Origin: DASRHT01 sp035293765 | Lineage (GTDB): Bacteria; Chloroflexota; Ktedonobacteria; Ktedonobacterales; Ktedonobacteraceae | DNA: 64,000 nt | Reading direction: 5' to 3' | Assembly: GCA_035293765.1 (NCBI GenBank) | Contig: DATGMF010000061.1 | Location: 86,540 to 150,539 of the forward strand | Shown: positions 7,957 to 17,245 of the stretch, piece after piece | Layout: the number at the start of each line of letters is the position of its first letter | Numbering within the stretch: position 1 is the first letter of the stretch | The notes under the pieces: generated by a model | Seen by the model: only the letters and a program-made list of their open reading frames with translations | Databases searched by the model: none | Told to the model about the DNA's origin: nothing | Program-made: the position numbers and the translations under genes

Positions 7957-9198
7957 ATGGTTTTGAGAGATGATCGTGGTGAGCAGACTCAATCTGAATG
8001 GCGCTCCCGTCTGGCGCGTGAGCGGCTTGATCTTTCCGCTTCAGTAGAAGAAACGCTGGAGGAAAGAGCTTCGCAGGCATGGCAAGAAGATGAGCAGGAT
8101 AGCGCAATGTACACAGCGCAGCATACAGCACATGGCGCATCCCTTATTCCGCCACGTTTAAGCTTACAATCGAAAGCGCTGCCTGCCATCCATTCGGGTA
8201 GTTTTATAGAAATGGCGTCGTCCATGTACCCGGCTCTACCTGCAAATACTGAGGCGGAGCGGAAACCGGCTGCTACCGCGCAAAATCCTAATATACTGGC
8301 ACGTCTGGCGCAACGCTTAACCTCATCGTTAGCTGCCTTTGGTTCGGCGTTGCATCCTGAAGGAGCCGGAGCCGCCACTTTGCCTGCTCCATCATCGGGC
8401 GAGACAGCGGTGCCACTACCGTCGTCGCGCACTGGCGAGGAGACCTCCCGAATCCCCGAAAGCACCGCATGGCCGACCGGTCAGCCAAAGGAGAGTATTA
8501 CTGAGGAAAGTGCAGCATGGCTGGTAATGCCTGAATGGCCGGACCTGACCGCCGAGCGACCCGCTATTCAAGCGGGGGGCAGTGGGCTTGCCGATGATGC
8601 CGGGACAGAACCGGGCGTGACCACCTGCGATACCAGCTCTGCCAGCGCGGCGACTCCAGTGATACAGAGTAAACAGCGCCTGGCGGGGCATACAGCGAAG
8701 ATCCGCTTACAAACGGCCAGTGGCGCAGCCAGTGCCAAAGCTAGTGAGCGTGCCTCTGGTGCGGCCAATGGAACATCCTGTGAGGCGCGCAAGGTCGAGG
8801 AGCTGCCGACGGGCAGAGCACGTAAAGAAATGGAAATTACCAGTATGCACCTACCGGCGATGGATGTATGGCGTATGGATGTTGCGCGTGAAGAAATTGG
8901 AGAAACGAGCGTTCGTATGCCGACGGTTGGTGCAGCGAATAAAGCAAGGAGTGCTGTATTGCAGAAGCCGCTTGCAGGAACCGGTGTGTTTGAGTATGGA
9001 CAAATGGATGTGATTGTGACCAATCCAGCTATCACGGCGGCGAGCGTGGTCACGGTCACGCTGACAAGCAATCCTGGACCGGTTGTGGTGCAATACGTTT
9101 CTTTGCAGCCGCGTGTGGGCTTTACCGTTCATCTCACCGCCCCCACCATGACTCGGACAACCTTCAACTACATCATTCTGGAGGGCGAAACTCCGTAG
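7957..9198 (+). CDS. Disordered protein with C-terminal beta domain
   Basis: 413 residues from ATG 7957; an upstream in-frame TTG at 7945 is less likely because GGGG sits just before 7957. Residues 1-50 are charged and helical. About 50-345 is low-complexity, rich in Ala, Ser, Glu, Pro and Thr with no fold signature. The last 65 residues (VIVTNPAITAASVVTVTLTS, then NPGPVVVQYVSLQP and GFTVHLTAP) look like a compact beta-sandwich of the type found at the end of phage-tail-like and surface proteins in this group. There is no signal peptide or transmembrane segment. The function is unknown. Its stop codon lies inside REP-like repeat copy B. Confidence 0.55.
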   Translation: MVLRDDRGEQTQSEWRSRLARERLDLSASVEETLEERASQAWQEDEQDSAMYTAQHTAHGASLIPPRLSLQSKALPAIHSGSFIEMASSMYPALPANTEAERKPAATAQNPNILARLAQRLTSSLAAFGSALHPEGAGAATLPAPSSGETAVPLPSSRTGEETSRIPESTAWPTGQPKESITEESAAWLVMPEWPDLTAERPAIQAGGSGLADDAGTEPGVTTCDTSSASAATPVIQSKQRLAGHTAKIRLQTASGAASAKASERASGAANGTSCEARKVEELPTGRARKEMEITSMHLPAMDVWRMDVAREEIGETSVRMPTVGAANKARSAVLQKPLAGTGVFEYGQMDVIVTNPAITAASVVTVTLTSNPGPVVVQYVSLQPRVGFTVHLTAPTMTRTTFNYIILEGETP

Positions 9199-9239
9199 GG
9201 ACCCGATTTATCGCGTCCTGCGCGATTTATCGCCTTCCC
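9194..9239. repeat. REP-like repeat, copy B
   Basis: Begins CGTAGGGACCCGATTTATCG, matching copy A (5804) at 19 of 20 positions, followed by a second GATTTATCGCC. The TAG stop of the preceding gene is within the repeat, so the repeat supplies the end of that gene. Confidence 0.5.
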
Positions 9240-9243
9240 AATA

Positions 9244-9915
9244 CTAAAGTTTCCCCTCCACCTCCTGTCGCAGGCGTTGGAAGAAGCCTTTCATATAGTC
9301 AAAGCGTTCTTGCGCCAGGGCCTTACCGGTTGCGGTCGTCATGCGTTCGGGCAGATTGCCAAAGAGCAGTTGGAACTCGATGCTTGGCGAATAGTCCGGG
9401 CGGCGGCGCAAGGAGCGCACCAGTAGAGGATCGACAGGCTCAACAACGTCTTCCGGCATGGGGGAGTAGACTTTCTGGTTGTAGCGGCCTGTGATGCAAT
9501 AGAGTCGTCCAATGCCGATGGCGCCCAGAGAATCGATTTTATCTGCGTCATAGAGGATGCGTCCCTCCAGAGAGCGCGGGTACTTGCCGCCGGTCATGCG
9601 ATGATCGAGGATAGCGTGTTGCACTGCGGGCAGCGATTGCTGGGGGAAGCGGGTGTTGGCAAGCAGGTCGCTCGCCATTGCTGCGCCAATGACGGCATGA
9701 TCGCCGCCGTCACGGCGTTCGCGTTCCTGCCCTATATCATGAAGGGCCACCGCCGCCCAGATCGTCGGCAGGTCGCCGCCTTCTTGTGCCTGGATAGTTT
9801 CAGCCAGGGTCATCACGCGTACAATGTGATCATAGTCGTGGGCAGCATCTGCAAACCCTTCACGCGCTATCAATTCCTGCGCCAACGCGAGGAGCCAGCT
9901 ACGAAGTTCACTCAT
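9244..9915 (-). CDS. HD-domain phosphohydrolase
   Basis: 223 residues from ATG 9915. The motifs H-DYDHIVRV, LHDIGQER, HAILDHRM and DADKIDSLG give the metal-binding H...HD...D pattern of HD phosphohydrolases of the YedJ type (probably acting on nucleotides). The start overlaps the stop of the upstream histidine kinase by 8 bases (ATGAGTGA), so the two are translationally coupled. This suggests that the kinase and the hydrolase share a pathway, but the substrate cannot be read from the sequence. Confidence 0.8.
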   Translation of the reverse strand: MSELRSWLLALAQELIAREGFADAAHDYDHIVRVMTLAETIQAQEGGDLPTIWAAVALHDIGQERERRDGGDHAVIGAAMASDLLANTRFPQQSLPAVQHAILDHRMTGGKYPRSLEGRILYDADKIDSLGAIGIGRLYCITGRYNQKVYSPMPEDVVEPVDPLLVRSLRRRPDYSPSIEFQLLFGNLPERMTTATGKALAQERFDYMKGFFQRLRQEVEGKL

Positions 9916-12862
9916 CAAGGTTTTCTTGTCTTTCTAACAATGGAAGAGTAAGGATAAAGCGGCTGCCCTCCCCCTCGATGCCGCTGCTTACCACCTGGAT
10001 TGTTCCGCCGTGGAGGTGCAGAAGTTCGGCCACCACATACAGGCCCAGCCCTACCCCCCTGGTGCCGCTGCCCTCCGTGTTGGGGGCGCGATAGAACCGC
10101 TCGAACAGACGGGGTTGGGCTTCCCTGGGGATACCGATGCCTTTATCTTCTACACAGATTTCAATAATCTTTTGCCCCTCGGCATTCATACATTGTTTCA
10201 GTGAAATAGTGATGGGGCCGCCGAGCGGACTATATTTTATCGCATTTTGCAGTAAGTTCGCAAAAATTTGTTGCAGGCGCGGCTTATCCCCTTCCACAAG
10301 ATAGAGCTGTGGGCTCTGCTCAATCTTGTAGCTAATCTGATGGATGGGCGAAGTGGTGCTATGGTTGGCTACCGACTGTTTCACCACCTCCTCCAGGTTG
10401 ACCTCTTCCGGAGCGAGCGTCAATTGACCGCGGTTCAGCCGTGTCACTTCCAGGAAGGTGTTAACAATATTTGTCAACTGATGAGCCTGAATATCGATAA
10501 AAGAGATACTCTCCTGTAATTTTCCGCGTAGCCCCTGATCCATATCTGGTGTCCGCCGCATCGCACGCTCCATCATTTGGCTATGGGCCAGAATAACCGT
10601 CAGTGGTGTGCGGAATTCATGAGCGGTAATAGCCAGAAACTCGTCTTTGAGCGCATTAGACTCGCGCATAATGGCCTCGTTCGTACGGGCAATTTCGGCC
10701 TCTTGCTGCCATCGCGTCTGCTCAATTGCCAGTCCTGCAAATTGAGCGATACCATCTGCTACAGCGATATCCCAGACGCTAAAGGTATGGGGGAGTGTAT
10801 GCCGCGCCTTGCCGATGCTCGTCTTTGACCGTGCTTTTTTCCTGGTCTTGCCTGGTAGGGAGCGATCAAGCAGCATGACGCCCAGGAGCTGACTATTATG
10901 GGTAATGGGGGCGGCAAGCACCATCGTGTTCGCGAAGGGGTTGGGGTCCGCTCCGTATTGTTCCGCGCTTACCAGCGTTGCGTGCCCCGCCAGCAGTTGC
11001 GAGCGGAATCCTGCGAACTGCTCCTCCTCGGGAGAGAGCCAGCGCTGTTGTTCCTTTAGCCATTGCTCCTCGTCCTCGATGGTGAAGCCAATGGAGAGCA
11101 ATGGAATGAAGACTCGCTGCTCTTCATCAAAAAGTTGCACTCCTCCCCGATCACAGGTCAGCGTTGTCATCGTCATAGCGAGGACGCGGTGCAGAATCTC
11201 CCTGATATCGGTCACATTCGAGACGGCCTCGGCGGCATGCAGCATCGTATCTAAGGCATGGCGGATACGTTGTTCAATGCGTACCTGCTCGGTGATATCG
11301 CGAAATGCGCTCACAATGCCGATCTGGCTGGCCTCGCTATCGTACAAGGGGGCGATATTGACTTCCACCGAGCGTTCTGAGCCGTCGGCGCGTCGGGTGA
11401 TGAAACGCTCTCCGCGCACGCGTTCGCCTCGTAAAGCGCGCGAGAGGGGGAAATTTTCGGGAGGAATAGGGCGGCCCTGTAGCGTATAGATCGGATTACG
11501 TTTTAAATAAGAGGTTAACTGACCGTGGGCGCGTGGGGGAACGCCCAGAAAGTGGGAGGCTGTTCTGTTACTAACCAGCACTCGCCCCATCATATCAAGC
11601 CCGATGATGCCTTCGGTCATGGCGTTAAACACGGCGTCCAGGGTATTGGCGCGTTCGGTCGCGAGCGCCGCGGCATGATGGGCTTCGGCAAGCAGGTTAG
11701 CTTTTTCGATGGCTAAAGCGCATTGCGCGGCAATATCCTGGGCGAATGCATATTGTCCTGGCGATGGATAATGCTCCATCTGGTGATAGCCGACAAAGGC
11801 GAAGCCCAGGCAATCAGCTTTGTCAAATGAGGGCGTTCTATCAATCGCTGCACGATCCCTCGCCGGGCTGCCTCCTATCAGCGGAATGATCATCATATTA
11901 TCCAGACCGAGCTGGTGGTACCAGTGCTTTTCCTTCTCTTCCGCCTCTTCTACCGTGACAAAGAGCGGCACTTTTTGCTCGGCTGCCATCAGGCAATGTG
12001 GGAGATCCAGCATGCTGACCGAAGGAATATGAGAGGTGGCGGGGGCAAGCGGACCGGAAGGAATATGCGGATGGTGGTTGCTCTCCCCAGCGAGAGAGAG
12101 CGTATCGTTCTCCAGCAGCACAATAGCGGCTCCATTGGCGCTCAACTCATGGGCCAGGTGTTGTGCTGCAATGTTTAGCACGGTTGCAAGGTCCGAGCCG
12201 GAATTCGCCGCCATTGCCACCTGGTAAATGGATTGCGCGCGCCCGATGAGCCGCTCGGCCCTCTGGCGCTCCATCTGCGCCTGCTGATAGAGCCGCGCGT
12301 TATCAATGGCGATAGCAGCTTGTTGCCCAATGGAGCGCGCTAACTGTTGCAGGTCTTCCGAAAATGAGCGAATCTTACCGGGGTCATCAAGACACATCAT
12401 CCCAACAGGGCGTCCCTCCCGCACCAGCGCCACCAGGAGCACTGAATGCACCAGGAATTTTTCTGCGATCTGCTGCATGCTCGGCTCGGTCCGCAGATCC
12501 TCCTCGATCAAAATCCCGTCCGTGAGCAAGAGGCGATGAATAAGAGGACTGTGGAATGGTAGTGAGCTATGATGCCATATAGTGTCAGCCGCCTGGACAT
12601 CTCTGCTATTCAGGTGGGGGGCGGCCAGGTGATAGGCGGAAGGGCGAAAGGCGGCGCGTGCCTCATCGAGCAACCAGACGGCGCAACGCTGGACATCGCA
12701 GACCTCGGTTGTACGCTTGACCAGGACCTGGAGGATGTGGGTGGGATCAAGGGAGGATGCCAGTAACTCCGATAGCTCACGCAAAATCTCACTTTCACGA
12801 AATGCTTTCAGCAGTCGCTGATGTTCCTGGTTATTGGTGGGTAATGGGCTGTCACCGGGCAT
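9908..12862 (-). CDS. Multi-GAF/PAS cytoplasmic histidine kinase
   Basis: 984 residues and no membrane segment. Order: GAF (about 30-195), second GAF (about 215-395), PAS (about 405-520, with IVSAFRDITEQ at its end), third GAF (about 540-720), HisKA with H-box FLAITAHEFRTPLTV (about 745), then HATPase_c with N-box LQNAIKYSPLG, G1 EDKGIGIP and G2 GVGLGLYVV. All residues needed for autophosphorylation are present. No receiver protein is encoded next to it; an HD phosphohydrolase overlaps its end. Such kinases sense soluble ligands or redox state (family knowledge). AAGAGG lies 10 bases before the ATG. Confidence 0.88.
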   Translation of the reverse strand: MPGDSPLPTNNQEHQRLLKAFRESEILRELSELLASSLDPTHILQVLVKRTTEVCDVQRCAVWLLDEARAAFRPSAYHLAAPHLNSRDVQAADTIWHHSSLPFHSPLIHRLLLTDGILIEEDLRTEPSMQQIAEKFLVHSVLLVALVREGRPVGMMCLDDPGKIRSFSEDLQQLARSIGQQAAIAIDNARLYQQAQMERQRAERLIGRAQSIYQVAMAANSGSDLATVLNIAAQHLAHELSANGAAIVLLENDTLSLAGESNHHPHIPSGPLAPATSHIPSVSMLDLPHCLMAAEQKVPLFVTVEEAEEKEKHWYHQLGLDNMMIIPLIGGSPARDRAAIDRTPSFDKADCLGFAFVGYHQMEHYPSPGQYAFAQDIAAQCALAIEKANLLAEAHHAAALATERANTLDAVFNAMTEGIIGLDMMGRVLVSNRTASHFLGVPPRAHGQLTSYLKRNPIYTLQGRPIPPENFPLSRALRGERVRGERFITRRADGSERSVEVNIAPLYDSEASQIGIVSAFRDITEQVRIEQRIRHALDTMLHAAEAVSNVTDIREILHRVLAMTMTTLTCDRGGVQLFDEEQRVFIPLLSIGFTIEDEEQWLKEQQRWLSPEEEQFAGFRSQLLAGHATLVSAEQYGADPNPFANTMVLAAPITHNSQLLGVMLLDRSLPGKTRKKARSKTSIGKARHTLPHTFSVWDIAVADGIAQFAGLAIEQTRWQQEAEIARTNEAIMRESNALKDEFLAITAHEFRTPLTVILAHSQMMERAMRRTPDMDQGLRGKLQESISFIDIQAHQLTNIVNTFLEVTRLNRGQLTLAPEEVNLEEVVKQSVANHSTTSPIHQISYKIEQSPQLYLVEGDKPRLQQIFANLLQNAIKYSPLGGPITISLKQCMNAEGQKIIEICVEDKGIGIPREAQPRLFERFYRAPNTEGSGTRGVGLGLYVVAELLHLHGGTIQVVSSGIEGEGSRFILTLPLLERQENLDE

Positions 12863-12985
12863 ACACTTGACCTCTTATGGCAGGCACAACCTGTTGAGCG
12901 TACGTTAGGTACAGGGCACGCGATTGATCGACATATTAGAGATCTCAAGATCCACGATACGGGGTGTCTTGTCTGGTTGAGTCAA

Positions 12986-13015
12986 AGTGTAGCAGATCAA
13001 TGCAGGTGGCGTCAA
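12986..13015 (-). promoter_or_regulatory. Promoter of the multi-GAF kinase
   Basis: Minus-strand TTGACG (13015-13010), 18-base spacer, TACACT (12991-12986), about 120 bases before the kinase start. Confidence 0.5.
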
Positions 13016-13086
13016 GAATTGTTGTGATCTGGCTGCTAATATTCTTTGCTTGCTTATTCTATGATCAGGCCGCTGCTGCCTCCAAA

Positions 13087-14307
13087 TTACTTTGCCGTGC
13101 GACGCAGTCGGAACCACTCAATCATAGCGGCCAGCATTGAGCCTGCCATCACCTGGAAGGCGGTGCTTAATTTAGAGGGACGTTGATTTTTGGGCTTTGC
13201 GGGGCGGGTTTTCACCTGCGCCTGGGAGGTGATCTGCTGTTGCTTTTCCGTATTAGCCTGGCGTTGTTGTTCTTCTTCCCCACGCGCGGCAGCGATATGG
13301 GCTTGATCAGCTCTATCTGTAGGACCCGGGTCCTGATGGGGGTGTGCTTCGGTTTTAGGAATATCCCGGTTCAACCTGCCTGCCATCGTGCTAACGAACG
13401 TTGCCAGATCGTTGGTCAGGGGCTGGACGCCCTCGGAGAAGTAGGCATTCACCTCGGCTCCCAGGAGCAGAATGATGGCAAAGTAATAGAAGAAGAGCAA
13501 GAGAATAACCGCAAAGCCGATCTGGCCCCCATAACCGCCAAGAAAGTGGCTGATATAGAATGGGAAAAGAATCAGGAAAAGCATCAGCGCAATTGCGGCG
13601 ATAGCAGCTCCTCGCCAGCTATTGCGCCAGCTAATGCGCTGATTAGGTACAACAACATAAATCGCTTCGAGCAGGATGAAAGAGGCAATAAAGCCGCCTA
13701 GAATGCCACCGAGGCTAAAGAGGAAGCTCAGCCCGGGAACATCTTTTAAAGGCGTACTCTGAACTATCGAGAAGACCAGCGATGGTCCGGCGGAAGCAAA
13801 AACCATGATGGGGATCAGGATAATAAAAAGTAGCAGCATGGCAATCGCCATCACATTCTGGCGAATGATTGTGCGTGGTCGAACGCGATAGATGATATCC
13901 ATACATGCTTCGATGGTAAGAAATAAGCGCGAGCCGCCGAAGATGGCGAGCAGGATCGCGATCACCCACAAAAGGCCACTCGATTTCGCTAGCTGCTGCG
14001 ACGCAAGGTTAAGCGCGTTCTGTTGTCCGGCTAATCCTGGAAAGACGCCTGTTATCTGTTTAAAGATATTGTCGCGCATTGTGGGGTCACTCAAGACCAT
14101 GCCGAGAATAGCAATCAGCGCAATGGCGATAGGGAGCATCGCCATCAGCAAGTTGTAGGCGATCAGGCCCGCGAAGTTCATGCACCAGTCGTTATTGAAT
14201 TTGGTAAAAAACGTCCGTAAGGACTTTGCTTCTTTTACAACGGTCTGCTCAATTTCGGTCGCTGGACTCTGTCCCGCGTTGTTTGTAGAACTTTTTGTTG
14301 TTGCCAT
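13087..14307 (-). CDS. YihY/virulence factor BrkB family membrane protein
   Basis: 406 residues from ATG 14307 (GGGAGGAGG upstream); a GTG one codon earlier is less likely. About six membrane segments lie between residues 35 and 290, with the family features AGLIAYNLLMAMLPIAIALI near the start and WRNSWRGAAIAAIALMLFL. The C-terminal 110 residues are hydrophilic, rich in Gln, Lys and Ala, and end in RRTAK, a longer tail than usual. Members were once called RNase BN, but that activity belongs to another protein; the real function is unknown. Confidence 0.8.
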   Translation of the reverse strand: MATTKSSTNNAGQSPATEIEQTVVKEAKSLRTFFTKFNNDWCMNFAGLIAYNLLMAMLPIAIALIAILGMVLSDPTMRDNIFKQITGVFPGLAGQQNALNLASQQLAKSSGLLWVIAILLAIFGGSRLFLTIEACMDIIYRVRPRTIIRQNVMAIAMLLLFIILIPIMVFASAGPSLVFSIVQSTPLKDVPGLSFLFSLGGILGGFIASFILLEAIYVVVPNQRISWRNSWRGAAIAAIALMLFLILFPFYISHFLGGYGGQIGFAVILLLFFYYFAIILLLGAEVNAYFSEGVQPLTNDLATFVSTMAGRLNRDIPKTEAHPHQDPGPTDRADQAHIAAARGEEEQQRQANTEKQQQITSQAQVKTRPAKPKNQRPSKLSTAFQVMAGSMLAAMIEWFRLRRTAK

Positions 14308-14371
14308 CACAAGCCTCCTCCCGGACGTTTTCCCGCTCCATTTACACGGAGCTCTTGATCATTATCAAGAA

Positions 14372-14596
14372 TTAGAAGCGATCAATCCATGCTTTGATGC
14401 GCTCTTTCCATTGCCCTTTACGGGCGCGAGCGGTTCCTGCCATCTGGTCTTTCTCGCCCTCGACCTTAAGATGTTCATTGCCAGTAAGGGCGCCCCAGCT
14501 CTCTTTGGCCCGTCCTTTTGCCTGTGTTGTATCACCTACAAGACGATCATTAGCAGCACTATCTCTATTTTCATTGCGTTGAGTATCTTCAGACAT
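14372..14596 (-). CDS. CsbD-like stress protein
   Basis: 74 residues, very polar. NDRLVGDTTQAKGRAKESWG and LTGNEHLKVEGEKDQMAGTA match the CsbD family of small general-stress proteins. The length is typical and the RBS is AAGGAGG. It is in the same orientation as, and just upstream of, the YihY-like gene (64-bp gap), and the two may be co-transcribed. Confidence 0.85.
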   Translation of the reverse strand: MSEDTQRNENRDSAANDRLVGDTTQAKGRAKESWGALTGNEHLKVEGEKDQMAGTARARKGQWKERIKAWIDRF

Positions 14597-14766
14597 CGCT
14601 TTTATAGCCTCCTTATAACATCGGAAAAGTGGTACTATTTCATAAACATTCAGGAGTACACCGTAATTTCAAACTCCTGTCTTATAATTCACGGACAAAG
14701 AGGTTTTTACGTTTCATAATCCATAAAAAAGAATGCCGTATACTATACTGGTAGGGCTGGAAAAAT

Positions 14767-15051
14767 ATGAGTGCACGACCGCCAAAATCATTTGCATCGC
14801 TTCTCTGGGATATTCTGCGCTTCGGAGTACGCTCATTCTGGAACAGCGGCGCCAATCCCGCACGCTCCCTCTTAGAGCGGCAGCAAGCGCTCTCGGTGCT
14901 GGGGCTGCCGGTGAATGCCACGCCGCAGCAGATTAAGCGGCGCTATCGTGTGCTGGCGAAGCGGTATCATCCTGATCGGGGAGGAGATCAGCGGCAGATG
15001 CAGCGCATCATTGCCGCCTACGAGTATCTAATGAAAGAGCAGACAAAATAA
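14767..15051 (+). CDS. Small J-domain protein
   Basis: 94 residues: a basic and hydrophobic N-terminal stretch (about 1-35) and one J-domain (about 39-92) containing LGLPVNATPQQIKRRYRVLA and the KRYHPDRGGD loop. The HPD tripeptide needed to stimulate DnaK is present. There is no zinc finger or substrate-binding domain, so it is probably a specialised co-chaperone, possibly membrane-associated through FASLLWDILRFGVRSFW (inference). It is divergent from csbD. Confidence 0.85.
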   Translation: MSARPPKSFASLLWDILRFGVRSFWNSGANPARSLLERQQALSVLGLPVNATPQQIKRRYRVLAKRYHPDRGGDQRQMQRIIAAYEYLMKEQTK

Positions 15052-15072
15052 GCAATGCGTTTTGTCTGCTCT
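15036..15072. terminator. Hairpin shared by the J-protein and zinc-ribbon genes
   Basis: AGAGCAGACAAAA and TTTTGTCTGCTCT form a perfect 13-bp stem. The left arm is the end of the J-protein gene, and its TAA is in the loop. It is probably a terminator between two converging genes. Confidence 0.6.
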
Positions 15073-15077
15073 CGGCG

Positions 15078-15812
15078 CTAGGGAAGTTGTGCGCCACACT
15101 GGCTACAAAAGCGTTTACCGGGTCGCGCGCGCGCGCCGCATTGGTCGCAGTAAAGCACTTCCATGCCCCCCGGTGATAGTTGCTGAGGAGCAGGTTGTGG
15201 CGGTTGAACAGGTTGAACGGGTTGAACATGCTGTACTGGTGGCGCCTGGTTGCTATTGACTGGCGCGGGCGGCCCTTGCTGTGCTGCCCGGGGCGGCGTA
15301 TATGGCTGCTGGCCCACTTGCCCATGTTGGGGGTCCTGTTGACCTGGCTGCAAGGTATCCTGGAGCGTCTTGACCGCTTTCACTGCCATGCCGCCAATCG
15401 TGCTGGCGATTTTTAATCCTTTGGCAATATCTTCCATGTCTTTTTTCATGCGGTGGGTCGGGGGCAGGAGCGTGGAGTCGGAAACTTTGTTGAAGTAATT
15501 GGGTCCGAGTTGTAGCCCTTCGCCATTGATGTTGAGCATGCCCCGCTCCTGTCCGCCGTCATCAAAATTGAGCGTGAGATTATTGCCCTGCTGGATATAG
15601 CTTCCTTCGCGCCGTATCTCCGGGGCTGCTGCCGTCACCTGTTGCCCGCTCACCAGAGATTGGGCTGCGTTGGCAAGACGGCTCTGGCTCTGAACTGTCA
15701 GAATAAAGCGCCCATTCGCTTGTAATGTCACGCGGTCAATACGCGAGGTGAAGTAATCAAGACCTACGGCGGAACGATGCACGCACTCGTACTGACCTGT
15801 AATCGATTTCAT
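15078..15812 (-). CDS. Zinc-ribbon protein with Pro/Gln linker
   Basis: 244 residues. Residues 1-110 form an all-beta region of unknown family (VGLDYFTSRIDRVTLQANG, RREGSYIQQGNNLTLNFDDG) that resembles a small calycin-like barrel. A helix follows at about 115-145, then a linker rich in Gln, Pro and Val (about 150-215). The C-terminal zinc ribbon is LYCDQCGARARPGKRFCSQCG, with four cysteines in two CxxC pairs. No signal peptide is seen. The function is unknown. It converges on the J-protein gene. Confidence 0.65.
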   Translation of the reverse strand: MKSITGQYECVHRSAVGLDYFTSRIDRVTLQANGRFILTVQSQSRLANAAQSLVSGQQVTAAAPEIRREGSYIQQGNNLTLNFDDGGQERGMLNINGEGLQLGPNYFNKVSDSTLLPPTHRMKKDMEDIAKGLKIASTIGGMAVKAVKTLQDTLQPGQQDPQHGQVGQQPYTPPRAAQQGPPAPVNSNQAPPVQHVQPVQPVQPPQPAPQQLSPGGMEVLYCDQCGARARPGKRFCSQCGAQLP

Positions 15813-15886
15813 ATGGCTATCCCTCCCGGCAAACAGACCGGGACCTGGTAATTGCTTCAGACCATCACTGTATTATATATCATGTA

Positions 15887-17245
15887 TTACGCTGGAGTGG
15901 GGTCTTCGGTTGGAGCCGTGAGATCGCTTTTAGAGACGAGTGCGGAAAGGTGATGGGCCTGCTCTATTTCCTGTTCGGCCTCTTCTGTTTTCCCCACCTT
16001 AAAGAGGTGGCGACCCAGACGCATATGAGCCTGAATCTGCGCTGAAATCCGGTCTGTGCCGCTGAGAACGTTGATCGCCTGCCGGAAGGCTTGTTCCGCC
16101 TCTGGATCTTTTGGATTGATATATTCTAATATGCGGCCTAACATGATGTAAGCGTCGGCGCGTCTGAGCTTGTAGCTACGTTTTCCTGCGTCCAGAGCGA
16201 TCTGCACAAGGGTGAGAGCTTTCTCAGGAAGACCTGCTTCAAGCTCTATGTTGGCAATAGCGCAGGCTGCCGCTGCAACAACGCCAGCGGCCTCCTGCTG
16301 GCTGAGCCTGGCGTCCGCTGAGGTCGCTTCTGGTTCGTCAAGCACCTGTTTCCAGCTATCCAGCAGCTCTTCCAGATGTTTACGGGCCTGCTCTTTTTTC
16401 CCCAGCGTCTGTTCGATCTGCGCGATCTGGCACATCACCGATGCGGCTCGCAATGGTTCATTGATCGCGTGATAAAGCACATGCGCCGTCTCTGCGTGAT
16501 GCAGGGCGGTATGCTGTAATTGCTCTTTACATGGCTCATTGTTCTGTGGTCCGCTTGAGGCCATGTTTGCCTGCGCAAAGGTCGCAAGGGCCAGCCCCCA
16601 GTGCGCCTCTGCAACGTAGCCGAGAGGCGTATCCTGGGTAGTCATTGACAGGGTGAAGTTGAATTGCTCAATGGCAGCGTTAATCTGTTGCAGTTCGCGG
16701 TAAGCGCCAGCGAGATGCAAATGCAGCAGCAGATATTCCTGCTTGTGAGCCTGTAGCAGGTTCTCTCCGCCTGGTTGCTCGTTTTCTGCGTAGACAAAAT
16801 CGTGCTGCGCTTTGAGAAATTTGCGCTGTTCAAAATAGCAGTGGCCGCGCAGTGCTGCCAGACGCCAGCGATATTGCTGGGGGATATGAGGAAAATAGAG
16901 GTCATCCAGAAGACGAAGCGCTTCAGCGATATTTTTATGTGCCAGCAAATGGGCGGCATCAACTCTCAGCTCTTCATAGTATTTGTCGGGATTGGCTTCG
17001 GTAGCGGCTTCACGGTGCTGTTGCGCCAGCGTGTTGAGCTCATCGAACGGCAAGTGAAGCCGCTCTGCCAGGTGACGCAGACTTTCGGGTGAAGGCTCTA
17101 TTCTATTGCGCTCGATTTGCGAAATAAGGCTTGTGCTGTAGCGACCGTCGGCAACCTCTGCTAACGAAAGATGTAGATGCTCGCGTGCCGCTCGGATGCG
17201 TCCCCCCAGCGTATCAGGAGAAACGTGTTTAGACGGACGGGGCAT
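15887..17245 (-). CDS. XRE-family HTH regulator with TPR-like C-terminal region
   Basis: 452 residues. The N-terminal HTH_3 domain (about 12-70) contains GGRIRAAREHLHLSLAEVAD and TSLISQIERNRIEPSPESL. The remaining 370 residues are helical repeats in pairs with TPR-like spacing (for example HWGLALATFAQANM, AEQAFRQAINVLSG). This layout is that of RRNPP-like or Rgg-like peptide-sensing regulators, but no peptide gene was found nearby, so the signal is unknown. It is transcribed away from the topoisomerase operon. Confidence 0.75.
   Translation of the reverse strand: MPRPSKHVSPDTLGGRIRAAREHLHLSLAEVADGRYSTSLISQIERNRIEPSPESLRHLAERLHLPFDELNTLAQQHREAATEANPDKYYEELRVDAAHLLAHKNIAEALRLLDDLYFPHIPQQYRWRLAALRGHCYFEQRKFLKAQHDFVYAENEQPGGENLLQAHKQEYLLLHLHLAGAYRELQQINAAIEQFNFTLSMTTQDTPLGYVAEAHWGLALATFAQANMASSGPQNNEPCKEQLQHTALHHAETAHVLYHAINEPLRAASVMCQIAQIEQTLGKKEQARKHLEELLDSWKQVLDEPEATSADARLSQQEAAGVVAAAACAIANIELEAGLPEKALTLVQIALDAGKRSYKLRRADAYIMLGRILEYINPKDPEAEQAFRQAINVLSGTDRISAQIQAHMRLGRHLFKVGKTEEAEQEIEQAHHLSALVSKSDLTAPTEDPTPA

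Noticed and set aside
14180..14719. 179-codon plus-strand frame
   Set aside because: Covers csbD and the start of the YihY-like gene on the other strand; the translation is cysteine-rich nonsense.
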